Source of the DNA: Roseiarcus sp963822215
GTDB lineage: Bacteria > Pseudomonadota > Alphaproteobacteria > Rhizobiales > Beijerinckiaceae
NCBI GenBank assembly: GCA_963822215.1
Contig: CAWGGX010000013.1
Span: 62,001 to 126,000 of the forward strand
Direction of reading: 5' to 3'
DNA length: 64,000 bases
The position numbers were made by a program, and so were the translations under genes. Numbering within the stretch: the stretch's first letter is position 1; each line of letters starts with the position of its first letter. Shown one piece after another: positions 34,810 to 46,917 of this stretch. The notes under the pieces are model-generated. The model did no database searches and was not told where the DNA came from. It saw nothing but the letters and a program-made list of their open reading frames with translations.

Positions 34810-36385
34810 ATGGCGCTTTCGGCCAAATTGATAATGCGGCAGGGCCAGACGATGGTCCTGACGCCACAGCTGCTTCAGGCGATCAAGCTGTTGCAGATGC
34901 CGAACGTCGAGCTCAGCGCCTTCATCGAGAACGAACTCGCCAGCAATCCGCTGCTCGAGCGCGCCGAGGAGCACGAGACCCGCGAGGCCGAACGCCTCGA
35001 GGCGCCGCCCGAAGCGCCGGCGGCCGAGGGTCCGGTCGAGCCTGGCGACTGGGCGTCCGAACTCGCTTGAAACCGATCGCGGTTCGCTGGAGGCTGGCCT
35101 CGGGACCGAGGTGGAGAACGCCTTCGACACCGACCGCAGCGCGCCCGCATCCGACTTCCGTCCCGGCGATGGCTTGACGACCGGCTCCTGGTCCGGCGGG
35201 GGTGGCGGGGGGTCGGAATTGGGCCAGGCCCCCGATCTCGAGGCCTACGTGTCCGAGAGCGTCTCGCTGCGGGATCACCTCGAGCGGCAGGCCGGCGTCA
35301 TCCTCGTCGATCCGGTCGAGCGGATAATCGGCGCCGCGTTGATCGACGGGCTCGACGAGGCCGGCTACTTCGTCGGGTCGCTGGAGGAGATCGCCGCCCG
35401 CCTCGGCGCGACGCCGGCGGCGGTCGAGGCGGCGCTCCTGAAGCTCCAGTCGCTCGAGCCGACCGGCGTATTCGCCCGCAACCTCGCCGAGTGCCTTGCG
35501 CTGCAACTCGTCGAGCGCGACCGCTTCGACCCGGCCATGGAGGCGATGATCGCCAATCTGCCGGCGCTGGCGCGACGCGACTACGCCCTTCTGCGCAAGG
35601 TCTGCGCGGTCGACGACGAGGACCTCGCCGACATGATCGCCGAAATCAAGCGGCTCGAGCCGAAACCCGGCCGCGCCTTTGGCGACCTGCCCGGCGCGCC
35701 CGCCATCCCAGACGTTTTTGTCCTCGCGGCGCCCGACCGAAACTGGAGGGTCGAGCTGAACAGTCAGGCGCTGCCGCGCGTGCTCGTCAACGACATCTAC
35801 GCTGCGGTGATCCGGCGGGGCGCGAGTCGTGACGAGGACAAGCAATACGTCTCCGCCCAGCTTCAGTCGGCGAACTGGCTGACCAAGAGCCTGGAACAGC
35901 GCGCCCGCACCATTCTCAATGTCGCAACCGAGATCGTCCGGCGGCAGGACGCGTTCCTGGTCGAGGGCGTCGCGGCGCTGAAGCCGCTCAATCTGAAGAT
36001 GATCGGCGAGGCGATCGGCGTTCACGAGTCGACCGTCTCGCGCGCGACCGCGCACAAGTTCATCCAGACGCCGCGCGGGCTGTTCGAGATGAAATACTTC
36101 TTCACCGCCGCCATCCCTTCTGCCGAGTCGGGGCAGTCTCATTCGGCCGAGGCGGTGCGACAGCGCATCCGGCAGATGATCGACGAGGAGGATCCCGACG
36201 AGGTCCTGTCCGACGACAGCATCGTGGACCGGTTGCGCAAGGCGGACATCGTCGTCGCCCGCCGCACCGTGGCGAAGTATCGCGACAGCCTCAAAATTCC
36301 GTCTTCGGTCGAGCGGCGGAAGCTGAAGATGTCGCTCGCCGGGACGCTGCGGGCGCGCGGCGACGCTGTCCGGGCCGAGGCCTGA
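34810..36385 (+). pseudogene. rpoN: RNA polymerase sigma-54 factor, with a one-base frameshift
   Basis: Starts MALSAKLIMRQGQTMVLTPQ, the sigma-54 activator-interacting region I. The frame ends at about 35070, but the next frame continues directly with LETDRGSLEAGLGTEVENAF and the core-binding and DNA-binding domains. It ends with the RpoN box ARRTVAKYRD. Deleting one base around 35063-35066 (GAACTCGCTTGAAACC) restores a 524-residue protein. Sigma-54 directs nitrogen and other regulons. It precedes hpf and ptsN as in most proteobacteria. Because every other part is well conserved, an assembly error is at least as likely as true inactivation. Confidence 0.88.
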
Positions 36386-36426
36386 ACTTGAATTACCTGC
36401 TGCGAACCAACATGTTTTTCGGGCAA

Positions 36427-36455
36427 TTGACACGGGCGCGGGAGACTCCTAACGC
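36427..36455 (+). promoter_or_regulatory. Candidate sigma-70 promoter for hpf
   Basis: TTGACA at 36427-36432, a 17-base spacer, and TAACGC (overlapping CTAAAT) at 36450-36455, in the 192-bp gap before hpf. The -10 is weak. Confidence 0.35.
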
Positions 36456-36577
36456 TAAATTTCGGAGGACCGCTTGCGCGATGATCCCGACGAAGCGGGA
36501 GGGGGCGAAGGGCGCGCGAACGTGGAGTTGAGCGGCCATGGCCGCGCAGCTCGCCGAGATGACAAGGCCGACAATCG

Positions 36578-37147
36578 ATGACTTTGAGAGTATCCGGAAA
36601 GAACCTCGACGTCGGGGAATCTTTACGTCAGCATGTCTTGAGCAAAGTGGAGGGAATGGTCACCCGCTACTTCAATGGAACCGTCAGCGGTCACGTGGTG
36701 ATCGCCCGCGAGGGTTCCGGCTACCGCTCGGACTGCACGCTGATGCTGAGCTCCGGCGTGAGTTTGCACGCCGATGGCCGGGCGCATGAGCCCTATCCCT
36801 GCTTCGAGCATGCGGCGAACAAGATCGAGGCCAGGCTCAGGCGCTACAAGAAACGGCTCAAGGGCCGCGTCGCCCCGGAGGCGGCCGGTCCGGCGGAGAG
36901 CAGGGTCACCGTCACGAATTACGTCGTCGAGGCGCCGACCGACGAAGAAGAGCCGGCCGGGGGCTTCAATCCGGTGGTGGTCGCCGAGGGAACGGAGATG
37001 TTGAAGACCCTTTCGGTGGCTTCGGCGGTCGCCGAGCTCGATCTCTCCGGCGCGCCGGTCGTCGTTTTCGCGCACGCCGGAAGCGGACGCGTGAACATCG
37101 TTTATCGGCGGCGCGATGGCGCGATCGGGTGGATCGACCCGCGCTGA
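36578..37147 (+). CDS. hpf: Ribosome hibernation promoting factor, long form
   Basis: 189 residues. The N-terminal HPF/RaiA domain (MTLRVSGKNLDVGESLRQHV, KIEARLRRYKKRLK) is followed by a linker and the C-terminal dimerisation domain of the long form (VVVFAHAGSGRVNIVYRRRD). It dimerises 70S ribosomes into 100S in stationary phase. Its place between rpoN and ptsN is conserved. Confidence 0.93.
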   Translation: MTLRVSGKNLDVGESLRQHVLSKVEGMVTRYFNGTVSGHVVIAREGSGYRSDCTLMLSSGVSLHADGRAHEPYPCFEHAANKIEARLRRYKKRLKGRVAPEAAGPAESRVTVTNYVVEAPTDEEEPAGGFNPVVVAEGTEMLKTLSVASAVAELDLSGAPVVVFAHAGSGRVNIVYRRRDGAIGWIDPR

Positions 37148-37183
37148 CGGCGAACGCCCGAGCGCGGCCGCCGAACCTGCAGG

Positions 37184-37654
37184 ATGGACATGTCGCTATC
37201 CGAACTCATCAAACCGGACGCCATCCTGCCCGCCCTGCGGGTCAACGGCAAGAAGCAGGCGCTTCAGGAAATGAGCGAGCGCGCCGCAGCGGTGTCCAAC
37301 CTGACGGCGCGGGAGATCTTCGACGCCCTGCTACAGCGCGAGCGCCTGGGCTCGACCGGGGTGGGCGACGGCGTCGCCATCCCGCACGGCAAGCTCGCGA
37401 AATGCGACCGGATCTTCGGCGTCTTCGCCCGGCTCGAGCGCGCTATCGACTTCGAGGCCCCGGACGGGCTTCCGGTCGACCTGATCTTCATGCTGATCGC
37501 CCCGGAATCCGCCGGCGCCGACCACCTGAAGGCGCTGGCGACGATCGCCCGCCTGCTTCGCAACAACGCGGCCGCCGCCCAGTTGCGCGCGACCCGCGAC
37601 CCGGCCGCGCTCTATGCGCTCATCACCATGGCGCCGACGTCGAACGCCGCCTGA
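37184..37654 (+). CDS. ptsN: PTS IIA-like nitrogen regulatory protein PtsN
   Basis: 156 residues of the EIIA-Ntr family with the phosphorylated His at about 68 (VAIPHGKLAKC). It is the terminal phosphoacceptor of the nitrogen PTS, controlling potassium and carbon/nitrogen responses. It follows rpoN and hpf. Confidence 0.94.
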   Translation: MDMSLSELIKPDAILPALRVNGKKQALQEMSERAAAVSNLTAREIFDALLQRERLGSTGVGDGVAIPHGKLAKCDRIFGVFARLERAIDFEAPDGLPVDLIFMLIAPESAGADHLKALATIARLLRNNAAAAQLRATRDPAALYALITMAPTSNAA

Positions 37655-37674
37655 ACCAAACGGAGACCACCCCC

Positions 37675-37914
37675 GTGAAAGCTCGCGTCGTCGTCACGCT
37701 GAAAAGCGGAGTTCTCGATCCGCAGGGCAAGGCGATCGAGGGCGCCCTCCGCTCGCTGGCGATCGACGGCGTCACGTCGGTGCGGCAAGGCAAGGTGTTC
37801 GACATCGAGCTCGCCGACGAGGATCGCGACGGCGCCCGCCGGGCGCTCGGCGAGGCCTGCGAGCGCCTGCTGGCCAACACCATCGTCGAGAATTACGCGA
37901 TCGAGATCGCTTGA
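37675..37914 (+). CDS. purS: Phosphoribosylformylglycinamidine synthase subunit PurS
   Basis: 79 residues from a GTG start 20 bp after ptsN, with GGAGAC upstream. KARVVVTLKSGVLDPQGKAI and LANTIVENYAIEI match PurS, the small bridging subunit of FGAM synthase (PurLQS). It lies 7 bp before purQ. Confidence 0.93.
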   Translation: MKARVVVTLKSGVLDPQGKAIEGALRSLAIDGVTSVRQGKVFDIELADEDRDGARRALGEACERLLANTIVENYAIEIA

Positions 37915-37921
37915 GCCCTCG

Positions 37922-38611
<690 letters not shown>

Positions 38612-38677
38612 CCGGCGTCATCCACAGGAAGCTTCATGCTTCGCTAAGAAATTTCGTGGATGACGAACCTCTGTCAT

Positions 38678-38695
38678 CATACGTCAATCCGTATG
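38678..38695. promoter_or_regulatory. Inverted repeat upstream of the hisE-like gene
   Basis: CATACG-TCAATC-CGTATG is a perfect 6-bp inverted repeat 31 bp upstream of the start. It could be an operator or promoter-associated site; no regulator is identified. Confidence 0.35.
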
Positions 38696-38726
38696 CCGCA
38701 CAATCTATGGTTTAAGGGAAGGAACC

Positions 38727-39101
38727 ATGGCTGATTCGCTGGACAGGCTGTTTGCCGGGGTGCTTGAGGCGCGCAATCGCAGTCCGGCGGAATCGCGCAC
38801 CGCGAAGCTCTTCCGCGACGGCGTGCAGAAGATGACCAAGAAGCTGGTCGAGGAAGCGATCGAGGTCGGTCTCGACGCCGTCCAGATGAACCGCGAGTCG
38901 GTCGTCCTGGAAAGCGCCGATATGCTCTACCATCTCGCCGTGATCTGGGCCGAGTGCGGCGTGACGCCGGGCGAGGTGATGAGCGAAATCGACCGTCGCG
39001 AGCGAACCTACGGAATCGCCGAAAAGCTGCCGAAGAGCGCCGGAGCGGCGCAGATCCGCCGGATGAACGCGTTCGGCCCGCGCCGGAAGACCGTCTCCTG
39101 A
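38727..39101 (+). CDS. hisE: Phosphoribosyl-ATP pyrophosphatase family protein
   Basis: 124 residues of the PRA-PH/MazG-like all-alpha pyrophosphatase fold with the acidic metal motif (KKLVEEAIEVGLDAV ... ESADMLYHLAVIWAE). HisE hydrolyses PR-ATP to PR-AMP in histidine synthesis. No other his gene is nearby, so it could be a second HisE-like protein. Confidence 0.75.
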   Translation: MADSLDRLFAGVLEARNRSPAESRTAKLFRDGVQKMTKKLVEEAIEVGLDAVQMNRESVVLESADMLYHLAVIWAECGVTPGEVMSEIDRRERTYGIAEKLPKSAGAAQIRRMNAFGPRRKTVS

Positions 39102-39108
39102 CTGCCCT

Positions 39109-39885
39109 TCACAACACCACGGGATTCTGCGCCCCGTCCATGGAAAGCGTGGCGGCAGTCACGTAGGACGCCCTCTCCGAGGCGAGAAACACAACCGCGT
39201 CGGCGATCTCGCGCGGGCTCGCCAGACGGCCGAGCGGAAGTTTCGCGACGGCCCGGCGCCGCGCCTCGTCGAGATCGACGCCTTGAAGCTTCGCGTCGGC
39301 CTTGAGCCCTTCCGCGACCCGGTCGGTCTCCGTCAGGCCCGGGCTCACGCCGACGATCCTGACCCCGCTCGCCGCGTAGGCCGCGCCAAGTCCCGCGGTC
39401 GCGAGCATCAGCGCAGCGTTGGCCGCCCCGCCGGCGATGTGGGTGGGCGAGGCGACCTTGCCGCCCGCCCCGATGACGTTGACGATGACGCCGCGCCCGC
39501 GCGCGGCCATGCGCTGCACCAGCGGGTCGATCGCGTTGACGTAGGAGAAGAACTTCGCGTCGAAAGCGGCCCGCCACACCCCGGGAGCGAGATCGGGAGG
39601 CGGGGTGCGGCGGGCGGCGCCGGCCGAATTGACCAGAACGTCGATCGGGCCGAGGCGGGTTTCGACCGCCTCGATCATCGCCGCGGCGGCTTCGGCGTTC
39701 GAGCAGTCGGCCGCGAAGCCGACGGCGCCGGGGAGCCCGGCCAGCGCCCGGTCGATGTTGTCCTGCGCCCGCGAGCAGATGGCTACGCGCGCGCCCTCGG
39801 CTTGAAACGCCTCGGCGCAGGCGAGCCCGATCCCCTTTGAGCCCCCAGTGACAAGAACGATCCGATCCCGCAGGCCCAGATCCAT
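39109..39885 (-). CDS. Short-chain dehydrogenase-like protein lacking the catalytic Ser-Tyr-Lys
   Basis: 258 residues. The cofactor motif VTGGSKGIGLA and VLVNSAGAA are intact. In the active-site stretch VNVIGAGGKVASPTHIAG then GAANAALM, the positions of catalytic Ser, Tyr and Lys are Gly, Gly and Asn. It probably binds NAD(P) but needs another mechanism, or is not a dehydrogenase. It ends 7 bp from the convergent hisE-like gene. Confidence 0.8.
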   Translation of the reverse strand: MDLGLRDRIVLVTGGSKGIGLACAEAFQAEGARVAICSRAQDNIDRALAGLPGAVGFAADCSNAEAAAAMIEAVETRLGPIDVLVNSAGAARRTPPPDLAPGVWRAAFDAKFFSYVNAIDPLVQRMAARGRGVIVNVIGAGGKVASPTHIAGGAANAALMLATAGLGAAYAASGVRIVGVSPGLTETDRVAEGLKADAKLQGVDLDEARRRAVAKLPLGRLASPREIADAVVFLASERASYVTAATLSMDGAQNPVVL

Positions 39886-39923
39886 CGACTCGCTCCTACT
39901 ACTCAGATCGAATCGCGCCCAAA

Positions 39924-39982
39924 ACCCTCATCCGGCCCTTCGGGCCACCCCCGGGTCTTCGCCCGGGGGCAGGCTCTTCCCC
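39924..39982 (+). repeat. 59-bp dispersed repeat, copy A
   Basis: Begins ACCCTCATCCGGCCCTTCGG and ends GCAGGCTCTTCCCC. It is exactly the reverse complement of 42451-42509. It is the left part of a REP-like intergenic element that continues to 40017. Confidence 0.85.
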
Positions 39983-40017
39983 CGAAAGGGGAAGGGAATC
40001 CTCCCTCTCCCACCGGG

Positions 40018-41547
40018 CTAGCGTGCGCACACATTCAATTCGCGGACAAGTCAAACACATTTTTTGCAAACATCGCTTGATCGTTGAGAATCATGTGTGA
40101 TTCTGTATCGGCCGGCCCTTTGTTTGGAGAGGATCGGCGATGACAGACGTGAACATTGGCTTCTTCGGCGACGTGCGCCTTGAAAAAAGGGGCGCCTGGC
40201 GGTGGAGCGCATGTGCGCGCGCATTAGCGCGGGCTTTCGCCAACTGTGCGACAGCCGGGCGGAGAAGGTTGGTCTGACGCGGTTTTTCCGCAATCCGAGA
40301 GTGACGGTGGAAGAAATTCTGCGCGGCGCGGCGGAGCGGACGGGAACCGCCGCGGCGGGACGGCACGTCCTGTTGATCCAGGATACGAGCGAAATCAACT
40401 ATGAAGCCAAAGCCAAGCGCAAGCGTGGCCTTGGCCGCGTCGGCAACGGCAAGGACGTCGGCCTGTTCGTCCATCCGGCGCTGGCGGTCGACGCCGCCGA
40501 CGGCGGCGTCCTGGGGCTCGCGGGGGCGACGATCTGGCGGCGAACGCGGATCAAGGAGGACGACTACCAGAGCCTGCCGATCGAGGAGAAGGAGAGCAAC
40601 AAGTGGCTCGCCACGCCCCTGGCGGCGAAGCGGTTCCTGAACTCGGCGACGATGATCACCGAGATCTCCGATCGGGAGGCCGACATCTACGAGCATTTCG
40701 CCCGCGTGCCCGATGGGCGAACGCATGTCCTGGTTCGCGCCGTGCGCGATCGGGCGCTCATCGAGGCGGGCGAGCGGCTGCTGTCGAAGATCGCCGCCGC
40801 GCCGGAAGCGGGCCGTCTGAGCTTCGATCTGCCCGGCCGGCCCGGACGGACGGCCCGGAAGGTCACGCTGGCGGTGCGTTTCTGTCCGGTCGTCCTGCGT
40901 CGTCCCGAGCGCGGCGCCGACCGGCGGGATCCGCCCGGCGTCGCGCTCAATCTCGTCGAGGCGCGCGAAATCGACCCGCCGCCCTCCGAGGAGCCGATCG
41001 TCTGGCGCCTGTTGACGACGCATGGCGTGAGCACGCTTGCCCAAGCGGCGTGGATTATCGAGCTCTATCGCTATCGCTGGATCATCGAGCAGCTCTTCCG
41101 CACCCTCAAGTCGCAGGGCTTCGACCTCGAAGACAGCCTCTTGCGCGACGGCGACGCGCTCGAACGCCTGGCGGCGACCGCGCTGATCGCCGCCGCGAGC
41201 GTCATGCAACTGGTCCAGGGACGGGACGAGGCGGGCGCGGCTTTCCCGGCCGCGCGCGTCTTCGAACCCGACGAAATCGCCGTTCTGGAGGCGCTGGCCG
41301 GCAAATTCGAAGGCAAGACCCAGAAGCAGAAGAACCCGCACCCCAGACGCAGCCTGGCTTGGGCGGCCTGGTGCATCGCCCGCCTCGGCGGCTGGACCGG
41401 CTACGCCAAAGAGCGTTCGCCAGGCCCTATCACCTTCGTCCACGGCCTGCGCCGCTTCCACGCCATCGCAGAAGGCTTCAATCTCGCCGCCGCCACCTCG
41501 CCTGCCCCACTTGACAGCTGAGCAAATCAAATGTGTGCGCACGCTAG
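40018..41547 (+). mobile_element. IS4-family (Tn5-like) insertion sequence in a REP hairpin
   Basis: Ends are CTAGCGTGCGCACACATT on both sides (18 of 18 identical, inverted). A perfect 9-bp duplication, CCCACCGGG, flanks it (40009-40017 and 41548-41556). Without the insertion the target reads CCCTCTCCCACCGGGAGAGGG, a REP-like stem-loop, so the element entered its loop. Confidence 0.93.
40140..41521 (+). CDS. IS4/Tn5-like transposase, expressed across a possible -1 frameshift
   Basis: The N-terminus starts MTDVNIGFFGDVRLEK at 40140. The main frame (from GTG 40202) contains RFFRNPRVTVEEIL, HVLLIQDTSEINY (first Asp), MITEISDREADIYEHF (second Asp) and the Y-(2)-R-(3)-E-(6)-K signature YRYRWIIEQLFRTLK. 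The two parts join if the ribosome slips -1 on GAAAAAAGG at 40182-40190. A single missing A in the run is the alternative. Without slippage translation starts at 40202 and loses the N-terminal DNA-contacting segment. Confidence 0.82.
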
Positions 41548-41640
41548 CCCACCGGGAGAGGGAAGCCGCCATAGGGCGTCCGGGAGGACGCCCGTCTTTC
41601 GACGGGCTATCGCGGCAGGGTGAGGGTTAGCTGGCGCGAC
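41548..41640. repeat. Right half of the REP-like element split by the IS
   Basis: After the target copy CCCACCGGG comes GAGAGGGAAGCCGCC, and then a hairpin-like GGGCGTCCGGGAGGACGCCC. No gene lies between the IS and the hydrolase end at 41671. Confidence 0.6.
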
Positions 41641-41670
41641 CCCGTGTCATCATGCTCTAATCCTCAACCC

Positions 41671-42345
41671 TCAACCGAGTTGCTTGTGCAAGAACTCGAT
41701 TGCGCGCCCCCAGGCGAGCTCGGTGGCGTGCCGGTCGTGCACCGACACCCGCTGCTCGTTGGCGAAGGCGTGGTCCGCGTCGTAGCGGAAGAACTCGAAG
41801 TCCTTGCCCGCGGCCTTGAGCCCCTGTTCGAAAGCGTCGACCGCCGCCGGCGTGACAAAGTCGTCGCGATTGGCGAAATGGCCCCGCAGCGGGATCTTGA
41901 CGTCGGCGGGCTTGACCGCATCGGCCGGCGGCAGGCCGTAGAACGTGACCGCGGCCGAGAACTCCGGGACATGAGCCGCGGCGATCACCGTGACCGCCCC
42001 GCCCATGCAGAACCCAGCGATTCCGACCTTGGCGCCGTTGCGCTTCAGATATTGGGCGGCCCCGCGCACGGTCTGCGACGTCGCGTCCATGAAGTCGAGC
42101 GACATCATCTCCTTCGAGGCCGCATCGGCGTCGTGGTAAGGCACCACCACGCCCTTGAAGAGGTCGGGCGCGAGCGCGTCGAAGCCCGCCAGCGCGAACC
42201 GGTCGACCATCGCCTTGATCTGCTCCGACAGGCCCCACCATTCCTGGATCACCACAAGACCAGGCGCGTCGCCGCGGCTGGCGTTGGCCAGGTACCCTTG
42301 CGCCTCGCCGCCATCCGGACGCTTGAACGTGATCGTCGCCCCCAT
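41671..42345 (-). CDS. Dienelactone hydrolase family protein
   Basis: 224 residues from MGATITFKRPDGGEAQGYLA, with AGGAG 7 bases before the ATG. Alpha/beta hydrolase with the dienelactone-hydrolase triad: Cys113 (AGFCMGGA), Asp161 or Asp162 (NRDDFVTP) and His192 (DADHAFAN). It would hydrolyse a lactone or ester; the substrate is unknown. A longer upstream start (42384) lacks a ribosome site. Confidence 0.9.
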   Translation of the reverse strand: MGATITFKRPDGGEAQGYLANASRGDAPGLVVIQEWWGLSEQIKAMVDRFALAGFDALAPDLFKGVVVPYHDADAASKEMMSLDFMDATSQTVRGAAQYLKRNGAKVGIAGFCMGGAVTVIAAAHVPEFSAAVTFYGLPPADAVKPADVKIPLRGHFANRDDFVTPAAVDAFEQGLKAAGKDFEFFRYDADHAFANEQRVSVHDRHATELAWGRAIEFLHKQLG

Positions 42346-42384
42346 GATTTCGCTCCTCTCTTCCCATCCGCTGTCGCGCTGCAA

Positions 42385-42520
42385 ACCCTCACCCTGCCGC
42401 TTCGCGGCTTCCCTCTCCCGATGGGAGAGGGGCGTCCCCTTCCCCCTCAGGGGGAAGAGCCTGCCCCCGGGCGAAGACCCGGGGGTGGCCCGAAGGGCCG
42501 GATGAGGGTTTGCAGCGCGA
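42385..42520. repeat. REP-like element with 59-bp repeat copy B
   Basis: Contains TTCCCTCTCCCGATGGGAGAGG at about 42408-42431 and, at 42451-42509, the exact reverse complement of 39924-39982. The gap between the hydrolase and the lactonase has no gene. Confidence 0.8.
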
Positions 42521-42584
42521 TTCGATCAGAATTTGTCTCGCTGTAATAGCCGCATTTGACCACATCAAGACCGTCCGGCGCCTT

Positions 42585-43514
42585 TCAGCCGAGCCGGCTG
42601 CCGTTGGTCATCAACATGACCGAATAGAGCGACGTCGTGCCGCAGATGAACAGGCGGTTGCGCTTCGCCCCGCCAAATGTGACGTTCGCGACGGCCTCCG
42701 GGATCAGGACCTTGCCGATCAGCGTCCCGTCCGGGTCGTAGCAGTGGACGCCCTCGTCGCAACTCGTCCACAGCCTGGCCTCCCGGTCAACGCGAAAGCC
42801 GTCGAACAGCCCCGCGTTCGCTTCGGCGAACACCTCGCCGCCGGACACGCTCCGCCCGTCGGCGGCGACCGCGAAGCGCCGGATGTGGCGCGGGCCGTTT
42901 TCCTTGTGGGTCGCGCCTGTATCGGACACGTAGAGAACGCGCTCGTCGGGGGAGAAGGCGAGGCCGTTCGGCCGCAGCATGTCGTCGATCACGCGCTCGA
43001 CCGTGCCGCCCGGATCGACCCGATAGACGTGGCAGCCATCGATTTCGGACTCGGCGCGCTCGCCCTCGTTGTCGGTTTCGATCCCGTAGGCCGGGTCGGT
43101 GAACCAGACCGAATCGTCGGATTTCACCACGACGTCGTTGGGCGAATTCAGCCTCTTGCCCTGCCAGCGGTCGGCGACGACGGCGATCGAGCCGTCGATC
43201 TCGGTGCGCGTCACCCGGCGCGTCAAATGCTCGCAGGTGACGAGCCGGCCCTGGTTGTCGATGGTGTTGCCGTTGGCATTGTTGGACGGCGCGCGGAACA
43301 CCGAAACCTGCCTCGAATCCTCGCCCCAGCGCAGCATGCGGTTGTTGGGGATGTCGGACCAGACGAGATAGCGGCCGGCTGGAAACCAGGCCGGCCCCTC
43401 GCTCCAGACCGCGCCTGTCCACAGCCGCTCGACCCGCACATAGCCGGCGAACATCCGCCTGAATCGAGGATCGAGCACCAGAATGTCGGTCCCCTCGATC
43501 TGGCCGAAATGCAT
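42585..43514 (-). CDS. SMP-30/gluconolactonase family protein
   Basis: 309 residues from MHFGQIEGTDILVLDPRF. The six-bladed propeller motifs of SMP-30 lactonases are present: metal Glu39 (WSEGPAWFP), NANGNTID, LNSPNDVVVKSDDSVWFTDP and the metal Asp of VLYVSDTG. It probably hydrolyses a sugar lactone. The open frame continues upstream over the divergent helicase start, but that part is not protein-like. Confidence 0.88.
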   Translation of the reverse strand: MHFGQIEGTDILVLDPRFRRMFAGYVRVERLWTGAVWSEGPAWFPAGRYLVWSDIPNNRMLRWGEDSRQVSVFRAPSNNANGNTIDNQGRLVTCEHLTRRVTRTEIDGSIAVVADRWQGKRLNSPNDVVVKSDDSVWFTDPAYGIETDNEGERAESEIDGCHVYRVDPGGTVERVIDDMLRPNGLAFSPDERVLYVSDTGATHKENGPRHIRRFAVAADGRSVSGGEVFAEANAGLFDGFRVDREARLWTSCDEGVHCYDPDGTLIGKVLIPEAVANVTFGGAKRNRLFICGTTSLYSVMLMTNGSRLG

Positions 43515-43587
43515 GGGCGCGCCCTTCCGTTCGTCGACAGCCCGAGCGTGGCCCAGTCGGGCCGCCGCCGCAAGGCCGTCGCGCCGA

Positions 43588-43641
43588 TGTAGGGCGCGCT
43601 CGGCTCGCGCGCGCCGGCGCGGTCGCCGACCGCGCCCTACA
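43588..43641. repeat. Inverted repeat between the lactonase and the helicase
   Basis: TGTAGGGCGCG at 43588-43598 and its complement CGCGCCCTACA at 43631-43641 form perfect 11-bp arms in the 223-bp divergent gap. It is likely a REP-like element rather than a terminator. Confidence 0.55.
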
Positions 43642-43737
43642 GCCGCCGCGCTCCATGCGACATTTCCATGACAAAATGGGGAATATGACAGATACAAGAA
43701 CTTGCGGGCCGGCGTTTCGTCCTCCACATTCCGAATC

Positions 43738-46304
<2,567 letters not shown>

Positions 46305-46308
<4 letters not shown>

Positions 46309-46604
46309 ACGAAGCCTTCGACACCTGCCGCGCCGACGTCTGGCTCTGGCGCGCCCGTTTCTTCAAGACGCGGAGCCTCGCCGCGCGCATCATCGAGGAA
46401 GGCGGCGTCCGCCTCGCCCGCGGCGCCGCCCGAACCCCGCTCGACAAACCCAGCCGTTCGCTCCGCCCCGGCGACGTGCTGAGCTTCGCCCAGGGGCCGC
46501 GGTGGCTGGCGGTCAAGGTTGAGGCGGTCGGGGAACGCCGGGGCCCCGCGCCCGAGGCGCGGACGCTGTACAGCGTGATGGAGGGGTCGCGCGGAGCGGG
46601 TTGA
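46305..46604 (+). CDS. S4-domain RNA-binding protein (HslR-like)
   Basis: 99 residues from a TTG overlapping the helicase stop. The S4 fold is visible (RADVWLWRARFFKTRSLAAR, IIEEGGVRLARG, KPSRSLRPGDVLSF). It resembles heat-shock protein 15, which recycles stalled 50S subunits. Coupling to an RNA helicase fits ribosome or RNA metabolism. Confidence 0.88.
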
Positions 46605-46917
46605 GGCAAGGCCCTCATCCGGCCGCGCTTCGCGCGTCCACCTTCCCCCATGGGGGGGGGAGGAATTCCGGCGCGCACTCGAGACGCGCAGCGACCCGGG
46701 CATTGGCGCCCTTCTCCCTGGCGAGAAAGTGTCACGGAAGGCGACGAATGAGGGCGGTCCATGCCGGAAGTGAACCTTCGCGAGTAATAGCATAATGTAA
46801 ATGTTAATGATGAAGATTCCGCTTTCCCAGAGTCGCCGCGGTATTTTATTGGACTTTTGGACAGATTTGTGCGCTTAAGACTTTGAAATCGCTGCGCCGG
46901 CGCCAAGCCTGCGCGCC
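46605..46917. other. Repeat-containing gap between the S4 gene and carA
   Basis: GCCCTCATCCGGCCGCGCTT at about 46611 and CTTCCCCCATGGGGGGGGAGG belong to the dispersed REP-like family. An AT-rich stretch follows (46787-46890). No gene is seen. Confidence 0.5.
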
